A stretch of 64,000 nucleotides of DNA, from assembly GCF_963678635.1 (NCBI RefSeq), contig NC_087064.1, positions 5,060,411 to 5,124,410 on the forward strand, read 5' to 3'. This document shows, piece by piece, positions 1 through 10,488 of the stretch; positions within the stretch are counted from its first letter, which is position 1, and each line of letters begins with the position of its first letter. Made by a program: the position numbers and the translations under genes. Below the pieces are notes generated by a model, which searched no databases, was not told where the DNA came from, and saw nothing but the letters and a program-made list of their open reading frames with translations. The DNA comes from Symsagittifera roscoffensis. Lineage: Eukaryota > Xenacoelomorpha > Acoela > Convolutidae.

Positions 1-3000
1 AATTGCGCGGCCTGTACCTCGATGGCAAAATCTGGAACTGGTTGCGCTTGGTCGGGCCTTTCAGGACTTTTCCGGAGCTGCGCTGGTCGCGCCCTTTCTG
101 CCCTGATCGCAAAAGTCCTTTCTGAGGTCAAAATGGACACTGTATATGCGCACAATAAAGTATATGAAGGTCTCTGGAATCCATAGGTTTCTTCGATCAT
201 GTTAAAAATTTTACAAAACGATTTAAAAAAAAGAAAAAACATCAGAAGAGCGTCCTGTTTGCAGAGTCCGCTTTTAATTCACAAAATACACATTGTGACT
301 TCATAATATCGCGATGTCTCCGCCTTCGTCTCAAAAGTCGCGCCGTCTGTACCTTAGTCGCGGAAGTCTGGAAATGGCTGCGTTTGGTCGCGCCTATCGC
401 GCAGTTTGCTGAGCTTGAGCTGGTCGCGCTGTCTCAGCCTTGGTCACGAAAGTATCGGCGCTGTAGAGGCGCACAGTTTAGTCTCTGAAAGTCTCTAGAA
501 TCCAGAGACAAGTCTTTGTACCTGATAAATATTTGTCGGAACGATAAAAAAAATCAAAGCGAGCGTCCTTGTTGTGTACTCCGCTCATAATTCACAAAAT
601 ACACGGTTTGACATATTTCCTTTGCATCGTTTCCACCAGGGTCGCAAAACTCGCGTCTCTCCACTCCACCTCGATTGCTAAAGTCTGGAAATAGCTGCGT
701 TTGGTTGCGCTTTTCGCGCCAATTCCCGAGCTGCGCTGGTAGCGCCGACTCTGCCTTAGTAGAAAAATTGGTCTGAGGCCAAATTGTTCACTTTATATGC
801 GCACAATCTAGTATCTGAAGGTCTCTGGATTCCATAGAGAAGTCTTCAAACATGTTTAAAATCTTACGAAATAGTCGAAAAAAAAACAAAAGAACAAAAA
901 AAACACAATTTGGTTTCATTCATATGAGCGCACCGTCTCCTTATTGATCTAGAAAGGCGTGCCATCTCCAACTCGATCGCTAAGTCTAGATGTCGCTGAT
1001 TTTGGTCGCACCTGTCGCGCCGTTTCCTGAGTTGCGCTGGTCGGGTCGTCTCTGCCTTTGTCGTAAAAAGCCATTTACAGGCCAAATTGCGCACTGTAAA
1101 TGTGAAAAAAAAATTGGAATCTGAGGGTCTCTGGCATCCAGAGACAAGTCTTTAAACATGGTAAAATTTTGTCGGAATTATCAAATAAAGCAAAAAATCA
1201 AATATAGCATCCTTGTTTGGACTTCCAGAAAACTTGATTACTACTAAAAACAGGGCCAAAAACCATAATTGTTAGATAGTTCAAGTGACAGTTATATATC
1301 GGATCCATTAGAGATGGATTGACCCTTTCCTCTCCCTCAACTATTCATGCTCTGAAATAATCAATTAATATTGAGTTAAACTAAATCCGTTTAGGATAAG
1401 CACATTCTAGTATCTGAGGGTCTCTGGAATCCATAGACTTGGCTTCAAACAAGTTGAAAAAACTTACGAAGGAAAAAAGAAAACAAAAAAAAAACAAAGG
1501 AAGATCAAAGAGAGCGTCTTTATTGAGGAGACCACTTAATACTCCCAAAATACACATTTTGGCTTTATAATAGGGCACCGTTTCCTAACTGGTCTAGAAA
1601 GTCGTGCAGTCTCCAGCTTGATCGCGAAAGTCTGGATGTCGCTGATTTTGGTCGCACCTGTCGCGCCGTTTCCTGAGTTGCGCTGTTCGGGCCGTCTCTG
1701 CCTTGGTCAAAGCCATTTCCAGGCCAAATTGTGCACTGTAAAGGCAAAAAAATTGGAATCTGAGGGTCTCTGGCATCCAGAGACAAGTCTTCAAACGTGG
1801 TAAAATATTATCGGATATTTCAAAGAAAACAAAGATCGAACATAGCGTCCTTGTTACGAAGTCCGCTTATAAGTCACAAACTACACACTTAGGCTTCATA
1901 ATAGCGCACCGTCTCCGCCTTGATCCCAAAAATTGCGCCATCTCCATCTCGATTTCAAAATTCTGGAAATGGCTGCGTTTGATCGCGCCGTCACGAGAAT
2001 TCCTGAGCTGCGCTGGTCGTGCCGTCTCTGCTCTTGTCCCAAAATTCCATTGCGAGAACAAAGTGTGCACTATATTGGCGCACATTTTAAAATTTGATAA
2101 GAAGAAAACGAAAAAACAAGGGATGATCAAAGAGAGCTTCCTTGTTGCGGCGTCCGCGCTTACTTTTCACAAAATAGCTATCTTGGTTTCGTAATAGCGC
2201 ACCATTTCGCCCTCGATCTCGAAAATTGTGCCATCTTGATCGCGAAAGTCTGTAACTAGTTGCGCTTGGTCGCGCCTGTCGGAAGCTTTCCGGAGCTACG
2301 TTTGTCGCGCCGACTATGCCTTGGTCGCAAAAGTCCTCCTGAGGCCGAATTGGACACTGTATAAGCGCACAGTCTAGTATCTGAAGGTCTCTGGAGTCCA
2401 TCGAGAAGGCTTCAAACATGTTGAAAATCTTACGAAACGCTCGAAAAAAACGAAACAACATAGAAGATCAAAAAAAGCGTCCCGGTTGCGGAATCCGCTT
2501 ACAAAAATAAATACACAGTTTGGATTCCTAATAGCGCACAGTCTCCTAATTGGTCTAGAATTTCGCGCCGTCTCCACTTCGATTGCGAAATTCTGGAACT
2601 CGCTGCATTTGGGCGCACCTGTCTCGCCGTTTCCTGAGTTGCGCTGGTCGCGTCGACTCCGCCGTGGTCGACAAAGTCTGGAAATGGCTATGATAGGTCG
2701 CGCCTGTAGCGAGGTATCCGGAGGTCGAGAAAGTCCCGCCATCTCCAACTCGGTCGCAAAATTTTGGATATGGTTGTGTTTGGTCGCGCCAGTCGCGGCG
2801 ATTCCTGATTCGCACTGGTCGTGTCATCTCCGATTTTGTCGCAAAAGTCTATTGCAAGTCCAATATCTGCACAATATTGGCGCACACTTTAGTATTTGAA
2901 AGCAGAGACAAGTCTTCAATAATTTCAAATAATTTCTGAAACTATCAAAGAAAGCGAAAAAACAAACAATGATCAAAAAGAGAGCGTCCTTGTTGCGGCG

Positions 3001-3165
3001 TTGGCTTACTATTCGCAAAAATCACATCTTGATTTCATAATAGCGCATCTCGGCCTCGATCTCGCAAATCGCGCGGTCTCTACCTCAATCGCCAAAACCT
3101 GGCTGCGCCAAGATCAAAGCGAGCGTCCTTGTTGTGTACTCGGCTCATAATTCACAATATACACA
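1..3165. repeat. Satellite-like tandem array, unit about 310-330 bp, diverged
   Basis: A block containing GTCTCTGGAATCCA, an AAAAAA-rich stretch, GCGTCCTTGTTGCGGAGTCC, CACCGTCTCC, GAAAGTCTGGAAATGGCTGC and TTTCCTGAGTTGCGCTGGTC recurs in the same order. The GTCTCTGG anchor is seen near 170, 491, 821, 1127, 1420, 1765 and 2387, with a missing or degraded anchor near 2080. Spacing is therefore about 300-345 bp. Units look roughly three-quarters identical by eye and some are truncated (for example 1200-1390). The array is clearly richer in G+C than the DNA to its right and runs off the left edge. Open frames inside it on both strands are echoes of the repeat. It may be a satellite or a tandemly arranged non-autonomous element. 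Confidence 0.8.
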
Positions 3166-3170
3166 GTCTG

Positions 3171-3926
3171 GCATTTTTGTGTCGTTCTGTGATTTAGTTT
3201 AGTGTTCCAAAAACTGGTTATTTTTTGAAAAAAATTGATTGAAAGCGCCCCATCTTTACGCGCAATGAAAGCACAAAGTGATTTTTTTTTGCATTCATTA
3301 AGCATTTACACAAGCATCGAAGCAACTATCTGCGAAGCAGCTATCTTCCCAAAACAAGTCGCAAATGATAGTGCTTGCTGTTGGTTGCATTCTATTGCAG
3401 CAGGCAGCATTGGCAATTAACTACCAAGTTAACAAAACTGACAGTTTTATTATTCATCAGATGAACCAAAAAACATCTATTTGTTTTATTCGTCAAATTG
3501 AAAATATAAGTTCTATTTCAGAAAATTTCTCAGCAAAGGAACCATGATTTTTGAAGTGTCTGATACTAAGAAAGTTTCAGTTTATTCACAACAATATATT
3601 GTAGTTGCATACAAAGTTAGTGCGGTTGCCTTTAGTTTATGACAGTGCCGATTATTACCTTAAGAAAATTGTGTAAGCGACAAAAGGTGCATTTAGAGAC
3701 CAATTTGGTTTTCTGTGCATATTAAAGCTTCCTTTTGCCGCTTTCTCGTTCGTGTTTGCAAAATGCAAAAATACCAGTTTCTCTGGAGAAAAGGTCAAAG
3801 AGTCGCCTCTTTTCAATTCGAAATGATAATTGAATTATAAGTTTCTGAAAAAGACTGTAAGTAAAACATTCTGTTTTCGGAGCTTCTCAAATTGTGCCTG
3901 TCGTGTAAAATTTTAGTTCTGTTATT
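3171..3926. other. Intergenic AT-rich DNA, nothing recognised
   Basis: The end of the satellite passes into unique-looking AT-rich sequence. Short open frames at 3235-3547 have no recognisable domain, no conserved partner elsewhere in the window and no codon bias that I can see. Confidence 0.5.
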
Positions 3927-4450
3927 GTTCCGACTTTCGGTACGAAATTAACGGAATATTTGTGCTCGGGTGGGTTTTTTCCTTCAGACAAATGTCGACT
4001 TTTTAACTAGCCATTTTTGACGGATTTTTTTTAACATTCGAAAAGTATTGGTGTTCTGAGCTCAAATCTGAAAATATATTTTACCTTTGACCATTTTTTG
4101 TAAAATAACGGTTGTTTAATGATTGTCATTTTGGCCAATTTGGGACAATTAACGCGCGATATAATTCGCGCTATTAACGCGTAAGCGAGAGTTAATCCCT
4201 CTTAAAAATCGTTGCAAATTGGTTGAAAGAAGCTCATTTGCCATAATTGATTTGTTACAAGGAGCAAATTCTATCCTTTTGTACTTCAAATGGCGTGTGG
4301 GGGGATGATTTTTATTTAAAATTTCAAATTTAGGAAAAAAAAATCATTTTGTTTTATTTTATTTAATTTTTTAAATGTTATTACTGCTCCATAAACCTTA
4401 AAAGGCAGTCGGAACATTCAAGGCTTTGCCCTGATACGAGCAGTCTTGTT
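3927..4450. repeat. Dispersed repeat family A, unit 1
   Basis: This unit starts at GTTCCGACTTTCGGTACG and ends at GAGCAGTCTTGTT. It shares with the next unit and with 57376..57876 a CGCGATAT/CGCGCTATTAACGCG palindromic core, the line CTCCATAAACCTTAAAAGGC and a 3'-end hairpin of the type CAGGGC-TTC-GCCCTG (imperfect here). It has no coding capacity. The hairpin close to the 3' end recalls non-autonomous Helitrons, but I do not see a clean TC...CTRR pair of ends, so the class is open. Confidence 0.75.
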
Positions 4451-4457
4451 GCTTTTT

Positions 4458-4970
4458 GTTCCAAATTTCGATACGAAAGTAACGGAATATTTGTGCTCGG
4501 GTGGGTTTTATTTCTTCAGACAAATTTCGACTTTTTAACTAGCCATTTTTGACAAAAATTTTTATATCAATCAACTGATATTGTTGTCCTGAGCTTAAAT
4601 TTGAAAAAATATTTCACCTATGATCCTTTTTCGTAGAGTTTTGGGGGTTTAAAGATTGCCATTTGGGCCAATTTGGGACAATTAACATGCGATATATTTC
4701 GCGCTATTAACGCGTAAGCGGAGATTTAAGCCGTCCAAGTTGGTTCAAAGAAGCTTATTTGCCATAATTGATTTGTTACAATGAGCGAAATTTTTTCATT
4801 TTGTACTTCATATGGCGAGTGGGGGATGATTTCATAAAAAAATTTCAATTTTTTGAAAACTTTTTTTTTCATTTTTTATTACATTTAGTTTTTTTTGTTA
4901 CTACTGCTCCATAAACCTTAAAAGGCAGTCGGAACATTCAGGGCTTCGCCCTGATTTGAGCAGTCTTGTT
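4458..4970. repeat. Dispersed repeat family A, unit 2 (tandem with unit 1)
   Basis: This is a second unit in the same orientation, joined to unit 1 with only 7 bp between them. It has the same internal landmarks: the TGTGCTCGGGTGGGTTTTAT stretch, TTTTTAACTAGCCATTTTTG, the CGCG palindromic core and GGCAGTCGGAACATTCAGGG. The 3' hairpin CAGGGC-TTC-GCCCTG is perfect here. The head-to-tail arrangement suggests local duplication or insertion of one unit beside another. Confidence 0.75.
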
Positions 4971-5825
4971 CTTTTTGGTTTGTAGAGAACCCGAGATTTT
5001 TTTGCTTGTTTTCATAGAGCTATTCGCATTAAAATGTCGAGTCAGGCGTTACACGCATTGTGAAGCAAAACTTGAACGGTTAAGGTTGTTTTTAAGTGAA
5101 ACTCTTCGTCTATGAAATTAATCGTTTATATTCCAACAAATAATTGATACTTGTGATTTTCAAAAAATATATGTAATGTGAAGGTAAGTGTTTTAATAAC
5201 CATAAAAATCATTATTTTGAAAAAATTTAAAATGTTTTGAAAACAGAGTTGATATTCTGCTTGAAACAGAAATAGATGAAATTGTTATTTTTGTTACTGT
5301 GACATGCGGTTCGATCAAACGTACATTCATCAAACGTACATTCAGTTCTACTTCTGTTAATTGCCATTGTGCTCAGATTACTTGAATTCATGTATTTTAA
5401 ACTTCCTAAGGTTTTTCATTGTGCTTCATTTAAATCACTAATCGAGCGAATTTGACATCAAACGTAAAATTGATTGCTGACGTTTCCAAGACAGCGTTGT
5501 TTTTAGTCAAGTCATTTATTGTTTTTCATTTAAAGTCGTTTTCAAATCTTTTGTAATAGGATTGTTAGGATTGTTAGGAGTTCATCTTTTTTGAGTGCAT
5601 TGTAAAATCAATTGAAGCTAGGATTTTTTTTGATTAAAAATTTGCCCTAAATTGATTTACAGTTTTTGAAGTGCTTAGGTAATAAAATTATTATCTTTTC
5701 AGCTGCTCTTACAAACTTTGAACCATTGAGGCGGCTTAACGTCTTTGAAGTTCTCCGAAGTGCATTTGTATGCATATACTTGGAAACTAATTTATTATTT
5801 ATAAAAATGATATCATAACTATTTC
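4971..5825. other. Intergenic AT-rich DNA, nothing recognised
   Basis: No open frame over 60 codons, RNA gene or repeat element could be recognised here. The only local structure is a short direct repeat, ATCAAACGTACATTCA, near 5315-5345. Confidence 0.5.
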
Positions 5826-6162
5826 CAGGGGCGGATTTAGGGGGGGGGGCGACTTTTAAGAAATCCAGTTTTGGCCGACCGACCCTAAAATTTTTCTAAA
5901 GCAGGCGCCAATATATACTAACTTTGAGGGGGAGCGCGCAAAAAAACGCGATTTTTTTCAAAAAGTGCCCAAAAACGGCTTTTTTGACTGTTTTTTCAAA
6001 AAGTTGCATGCGGTGCTGGAAATTTCGCCCAAAATAGGGGAAAAACAGTGCATTGGGAGAGCTCGAAAAATCAATTTGGTCGACCTAAAAAAAAAGGTCG
6101 TCAAAATTTTCGAAAATTTTTTGAAAATCCGTCCCCCCCTTGAAAAAATCCTAGATCCTCTG
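5826..6162. mobile_element. MITE-like element, family B, copy 1
   Basis: It begins CAGGGGCGGATTTAGG and ends in a degraded form of CCTAGATCCGCCCCTG (here CCTAGATCCTCTG). The interior (GGGGGAGCGCGC, AAAAGTGCCCAAAAACG, TTGGGAGAGCTCG, AATTTGGTCGACC, TTTTCGAAAATTTTTTGAAA) matches 27420..27794 and 60963..61380. The inverted ends and small size fit a non-autonomous DNA transposon, probably of the hAT type that carries CAGGGGCGGA-like ends. The 89-codon frame inside it is not a gene. Confidence 0.7.
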
Positions 6163-6734
6163 ACTATTTCAATAGGTTTATTTGCCCTCTCAAGAGCATG
6201 CGACTCCTTGCGTTTTAGACATACAGTTTTTTAATTTAAATTTTTGTCGTTTTGATGTTCACCGACTTCGATGGCGGCGTCTCCTTTCAAGTTAGATTCT
6301 ATTAATTCTAACCAAATTGATTGAAATTAAATCAGATGGTAGGTGCTCATTCCAGTGTCTACTATTGCCTAGAAAGCAGAGGCGGGCTTGGAGGAGGGGT
6401 ATACCCTCTTTTTCAAGGTTTCGAGCTCCTCGGCACCTTTTGGTACTATCGTACGGCATCATTTTTTGGCCGATGGCTCTTGCTAGTACTTTTTCTACAA
6501 GCGCATGCTCTTGCTCTAACTTTGAGAGACTTGTGCCAAGAACCTTCCAAATACAAACTGAATTGATCTGCGAGATTCAGCAAAAAATTTTTCTTAAGTT
6601 TATACTAAATCAATCTGGAAAATTTTATGAGAGTATCTTTTATCTGTACAAATATATTGGAATTGCTGTTTGGTATTTTGGTACTTAAATATAGAAATAT
6701 AGTTTTCTCTCAAGTTTGATGATGTTATCCAATC
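6163..6734. other. Left flank of retroelement copy 1, no gene supported
   Basis: Two overlapping plus-strand frames (6317..6688 and 6321..6566) have no recognisable domain and lie between a MITE and a young retroelement insertion. I see nothing else. The last four bases before the LTR (6731..6734, AATC) are the target-site duplication. Confidence 0.45.
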
Positions 6735-6934
6735 TGAGTTAGGACCGATGTGGTTAACTCATAGAGTAATTTCGGATAGGGTACACCGTCTGCTCGTCAC
6801 GCTATCTTATTTTCGGCCGGATAGATTCGTGCAACTTCTTAGTCTAATACCGATCCTAATCTTACTCTTATACTATCTAGTCTCAGGTTGTTTAACTAGT
6901 CTCTGCTAGGCTCAATAGATCTAGGGTATACTGG

Positions 6935-6940
6935 TTTATT
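6935..6940 (-). promoter_or_regulatory. AATAAA polyadenylation signal in LTR (copy 1, 3' LTR)
   Basis: In element sense the LTR reads GCCGCAATAAACCAG. The hexamer is conserved in all four LTRs (also 25435..25440, 35224..35229, 53675..53680), so it would define the R/U5 region. The 3' LTR copy is the one expected to act. Confidence 0.6.
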
Positions 6941-7001
6941 GCGGCTGCTGAAGTTCTCTTGGAGAGGCAACTAATTTCTAAGTTAAATTCAAATCTCTCT
7001 G

Positions 7002-7029
7002 GTGCTGAAATTACAAGTAATCTCAGCAC
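7002..7029 (-). promoter_or_regulatory. Conserved hairpin in LTR
   Basis: GTGCTGA and TCAGCAC flank an ATTAC..GTAAT core, giving a near-complete inverted repeat of 28 bp. In copy 2 (the 35290 and 53750 regions) the outer stem gains one pair (GTGCTGAA/TTCAGCAC) while the next pair is lost, so the fold is kept. It lies in the U3 side of the LTR and could be a binding site or RNA stem. Its function is unknown. Confidence 0.5.
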
Positions 7030-7144
7030 TTACAAATAAGTGGGTTGTTAGTTAGATGGATCATGATTGGTTAATATTAAATACTTTACAGTGGGAAAAT
7101 ATCTAATTTATCCAATCATAAAATGTAGTTTAGATCAGGTTCCA

Positions 7145-7158
7145 CCCATCCGGGTTTT
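7145..7158 (-). promoter_or_regulatory. Polypurine-tract candidate, copy 1
   Basis: In element sense the bases directly before the 3' LTR read AACCCGGATGGG. The run GGATGGG is short and interrupted by a T, but its position against the LTR edge is right and it is unchanged in copy 2 (35434..35447). It would prime plus-strand DNA synthesis. Confidence 0.5.
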
Positions 7159-7341
7159 ACAGAGTTTTTTAGAATAGTTTTTCTGCAATTCAAAGGATGG
7201 ATGATGGACGTTGGTATTTGGCGAACATCATATTTCTTCTGGGTTCTCCTGTTAGAGAAGTTCCAGGATCAATCGTTGTGTCTTCTTATGACAACGACTG
7301 GGTTTTCTCAACAAACTCAAATCTGATTTCAGAATGGTTTG

Positions 7342-7590
7342 CTATGACAGGTTTTTCTGTTTCATGTAGAGAACTTCTTTTGTGTTCAACCTCGTCTGGG
7401 AATGGCGTGGAGATTGTGCGTGGAGGGGATGCCTGGTTACTCGGATCTGTACGTATACTTGAACATCGAGGTGGTCATTGGTCTAGTTCAATGAAGTCCT
7501 TTTCTGCGAAGTCAAGTCGTACTCTAAATCCTTTGAGTTGTGATTGTGGACGGCATATCGGTTGTGGTTGGCCATTCTTTTTCGAGTGTA
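7342..7590 (-). pseudogene. Decayed 3' reading frame (ORF-Z), copy 1
   Basis: A frame for a basic, Asn/His/Ser-rich peptide can be followed here (it contains NHNSKDLEYDLTSQKRTSLN and YVQIRVTRHPLHAQSPRHSQ). It is cut by a TAG where copy 2 has a glutamine codon, and by indels. The corresponding stretch in copy 2 (35479..35830) is broken at a different place. Amino-acid similarity across both frames suggests a former accessory ORF in the 3' region. I do not recognise the protein, and it could instead be non-coding conserved sequence. Confidence 0.3.
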
Positions 7591-8680
7591 GTGGGCTCAT
7601 TTTCGTCTTTGGATGTTCGTCTTTGGTGTTGTATGCTGATCTATATACTGCAAGGTATAATTTACATTTTATAAAATTTTTATTAGTTCGGTGTTTTAAT
7701 TATGATTTTGGTTAGTTGTTTTCACAAAAGCTTTTTGTTTTAGTTCGGTTATTTTGAAGAGTTACTCACCCTTGAGTACCTCTTATTAAAAATAGAAGTG
7801 TTGTCACAAAGCGTGGATGTAGCCAGGAGTGGGAGTATGATTTCGTGCGGTTTCTGTGAGAGGTCCTGTTATGTGATAACGTTTTATGTTGGGTTTATTG
7901 TGGTTTTTCTTATGTTTCGTTGGTTGTGTCCTTTTTTCAAAAATCAAATTGTTTTTGGTATGGGTTTGTCTTTCGACTTTTTTGTGTTTTATTATTTCTT
8001 TCTTAGACTTTATAATAGTCTTCAAAAGAATAAATTATCCAGTTTTAAACTGGGTTAATCCGGTTTGGGTACCGTTGGTTTCCTTTCCTTAGTCATGCTG
8101 TTATTCTATGATTTGTGGTGTTTAGTAAGCTGCATTGGTTAGTTTTGTTTAGTATATAATTCCTTTCCAACCGGGTTAAAGGAAAGTTTGAAACTTGTTA
8201 TCTTGTGTTAGAGTTGTTGAGTGTGAAAACTTGAAACTGAAATTCATTATTTAAACAATTCTTCGTGGGCGAGCTGTGCGAGTTTGGATAGAATTCTTGT
8301 GCGAGTGAATGGAAATATCAAAAGGTTAGTACTGCATTTTCGTCTTATCAATTTACTACATAGAATTTCAATTTTACTGCTAGTTTTTTGGGGAAAAATT
8401 AAGTTACAAATTTTCATCATTATTAGATTTCTGCTTTTAGGGAAATAAATTATAAATTAATTTACTACATTGGTATGATTTTTATTGAATTTATCTAATG
8501 CAAAATATTAATAGAGTTTTGAAGAATTTGAAGAAGTTTTCTATTTTTTATTTTTCTTTTGTGTAATTTGCAGATGATCGTGGGATGAAGACTAAAAATC
8601 TAAATAAGACATGGATAAAGAATGGTTAGTGTTTATTTCAAATTTATTAGTGAAGAATATGTATAAATTATACTTACCTG
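7591..8680 (-). other. 3' non-coding region of copy 1
   Basis: No minus-strand frame of note exists between the decayed frame and the ORF-Y stop. The region is conserved with 35934..36995 but carries several indels. Plus-strand frames at 7798-8092 are T/G-rich shadows. Visible structure includes a CTTTCC..GGAAAG inverted repeat near 8163-8190. Confidence 0.5.
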
Positions 8681-10488
8681 TTAGTCGTCGGGGAAAAAAC
8701 CGTGGGGGAAGATGTCGTGTATTATGTCGGAATTTGTTAGTAAATTTGCTAGTATGCGAATGATGTTTTTAGTTTGAAGCAGTGGCCAAAGCAATTGAAG
8801 TGCTTTAATAGTTTTTAGTTCTTCAGTGCCAACTGCAAACTCATAAGGTGTGTTTTGGATGAGATTATATAATTTGTGATTGTATTTAGTGTTGTGGATG
8901 AATTCTAATATCGGGATTTCCATAGGTTGAATAAATTCATGTGGGATAAGGAAGGGTCTGGATTCTTCTGCGTTGAAGGTCTTCGTGATGGGACAAAAAA
9001 TATACATTTGGGTTATGGGATCATAATTGCGAAGAATACCGTGAAAGTTAGTATCTTTGATGCAATATGTGAAGTTAAGAAAAAACGGTGAAGTGTATTT
9101 AGAGTTAATAAATTGAAAACGGTGGTGTGGTTGTCTTGATGGAGTGTGTAGATCAAAATGATTTGGTATGAAGCGATAATATGTATATGTGTGGGTTTGT
9201 TTAGTGCGTAACATAATGTCGTGTGAGCAGTGCAAATCGCGTTCTTGTGGTGCAAGGAAATTGAAGGTTAGTGAAAATAATTGAAATCTTTTTTTAAAAC
9301 TTTCGTAAGCTTGCATGTCGGTTAGTGCTTCAGAAATGACGTGGTCGAATTTGCGATCAAATATATTGAGTGTAAATACATATGGTGTTTTGATGAATTT
9401 TTTTTCTGTGATTTGTGGGTTAGCGAAACGATCATCATCTAAAAATTGGTCTTGGTTAGCTCGGATGATGTTGTGATCGTAATATTCTAGCGTATATTCG
9501 TTAGCTCGGGGTGCAGTGTATGTTTTTAGTGACTTTTTATATCCTATATAAGTAAATTGTCTATGTGTTAGTGGTGTGGTGAGTCGATATAGCATATTTT
9601 GATTTCTTCTATATCGATGTGAGTATTAGATAAAGGTAGGCAAAGGGGGTTAGTAAAATGATAATATGATGTCCAATGAAGTGTAGGCATTAAAACTTGT
9701 TCATCTACAAAACTACGTGTGTCATTAGTGTCGTCAGGGGTGTTCAAAGTATACTGTGGAAATGAAGGTAAGGTGATTGCTAAAAAATCTTTCGTGTTAG
9801 TGTGATTTGGATGATTAATATATTCACGGGCTGTTCCTGGTTTTGTTGGAAATGGATGGTTTGGGAATTTTCTTTTGAAAGTGCGATAAGCTCTATTAGT
9901 GCTATTTGATGATTCGGTGGATGTGGATGATGGTGCTAATGATGCGGTATAAGCTGAAGAGGGTGTAGGGGTAGGTGGGTTTGATGATTCTATTGTGGAT
10001 GAAATCTGATTTATAGTGGGGGTGTCAAGGTGGAAGGGTTGTTGTTGTAGGGTGATAAAATTATCTAGTTCTTGGGAGATTTGGAGAGTGTCTGGAGAAT
10101 TGGACGATCGGTCTGAATGAAATGAAGAGTAGGTTGGGGTGACTTGTGAAGCATAAGAGGGTGTAAAAATGGGTGGGAGTGGGTTATTTGGTGGGATTGG
10201 TTGAAGAGGGGGTTTTGAAAAAACTGAGGAGTTGGTTTGAAAATTATTGGATGGAGATGGTTCAGAGTCTGCAAATTCATCAGGGGTTTCAATATTTGGG
10301 TTATTGAGTTGTGAAATGGAGTATAAAACTGAGATATGTGAATTAGTGTCTGAATTCATGCCTGATGTTATATTATTGGTTGGGAAATCGGGTGGCGGGA
10401 AAGCAAAAAGTGGAATTATTGTAATTGGAGTATTGAGGTTGGTTGGATGGGAATTTGAGCGGTGTAGGGATCCAAGTTGTCGGCTCAT
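8681..10488 (-). pseudogene. ORF-Y, unrecognised protein, copy 1 (frameshifted)
   Basis: This is the counterpart of the intact 599-residue ORF at 36996..38795. It is split into 9568..10488 (306 codons) and 8681..9595 (304 codons) by a single-base deletion around 9590-9600, where copy 1 has 27 bases for the 28 in copy 2. The start ATG (10488..10486) overlaps the env stop as ATGA. Residues 1 to about 200 are rich in Pro, Ser, Thr and Asn; the remainder is compositionally normal and looks globular. The C-terminal half differs from copy 2 at roughly two dozen of 304 residues, fewer than the DNA differences suggest, so it has been under selection. No family recognised. A sequencing indel is possible. 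Confidence 0.8.

Larger units (their letters stand above)
6735..7144 (-). repeat. 3' LTR of copy 1
   Basis: This 410-bp LTR matches 25235..25644 with one difference seen (GTGGGAAAAT here, GTGGTAAAAT there). In element sense it begins TGGAACCTGATC and ends TAACTCA. The inner edge abuts a polypurine-like stretch on the right. It carries an AATAAA (plus strand 6935..6940), an imperfect hairpin at 7002..7029 and a TGAGTTA/TAACTCA inverted repeat at 6735..6761. Confidence 0.97.

Noticed and set aside
864-2899. Many open frames of 60-140 codons on both strands
   Set aside because: They lie in the satellite-like array, repeat with its period and show no domain; open frames are expected from the shared repeat sequence.
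6317-6688. Plus-strand frame of 123 codons
   Set aside because: No domain, an overlapping frame of similar quality, and a position between a MITE and a retroelement.
7197-8092. Plus-strand frames rich in Phe, Val, Cys and Trp
   Set aside because: They are antisense to the element's 3' region; their composition follows the T/G-rich plus strand and they are not kept frame-for-frame between copies.
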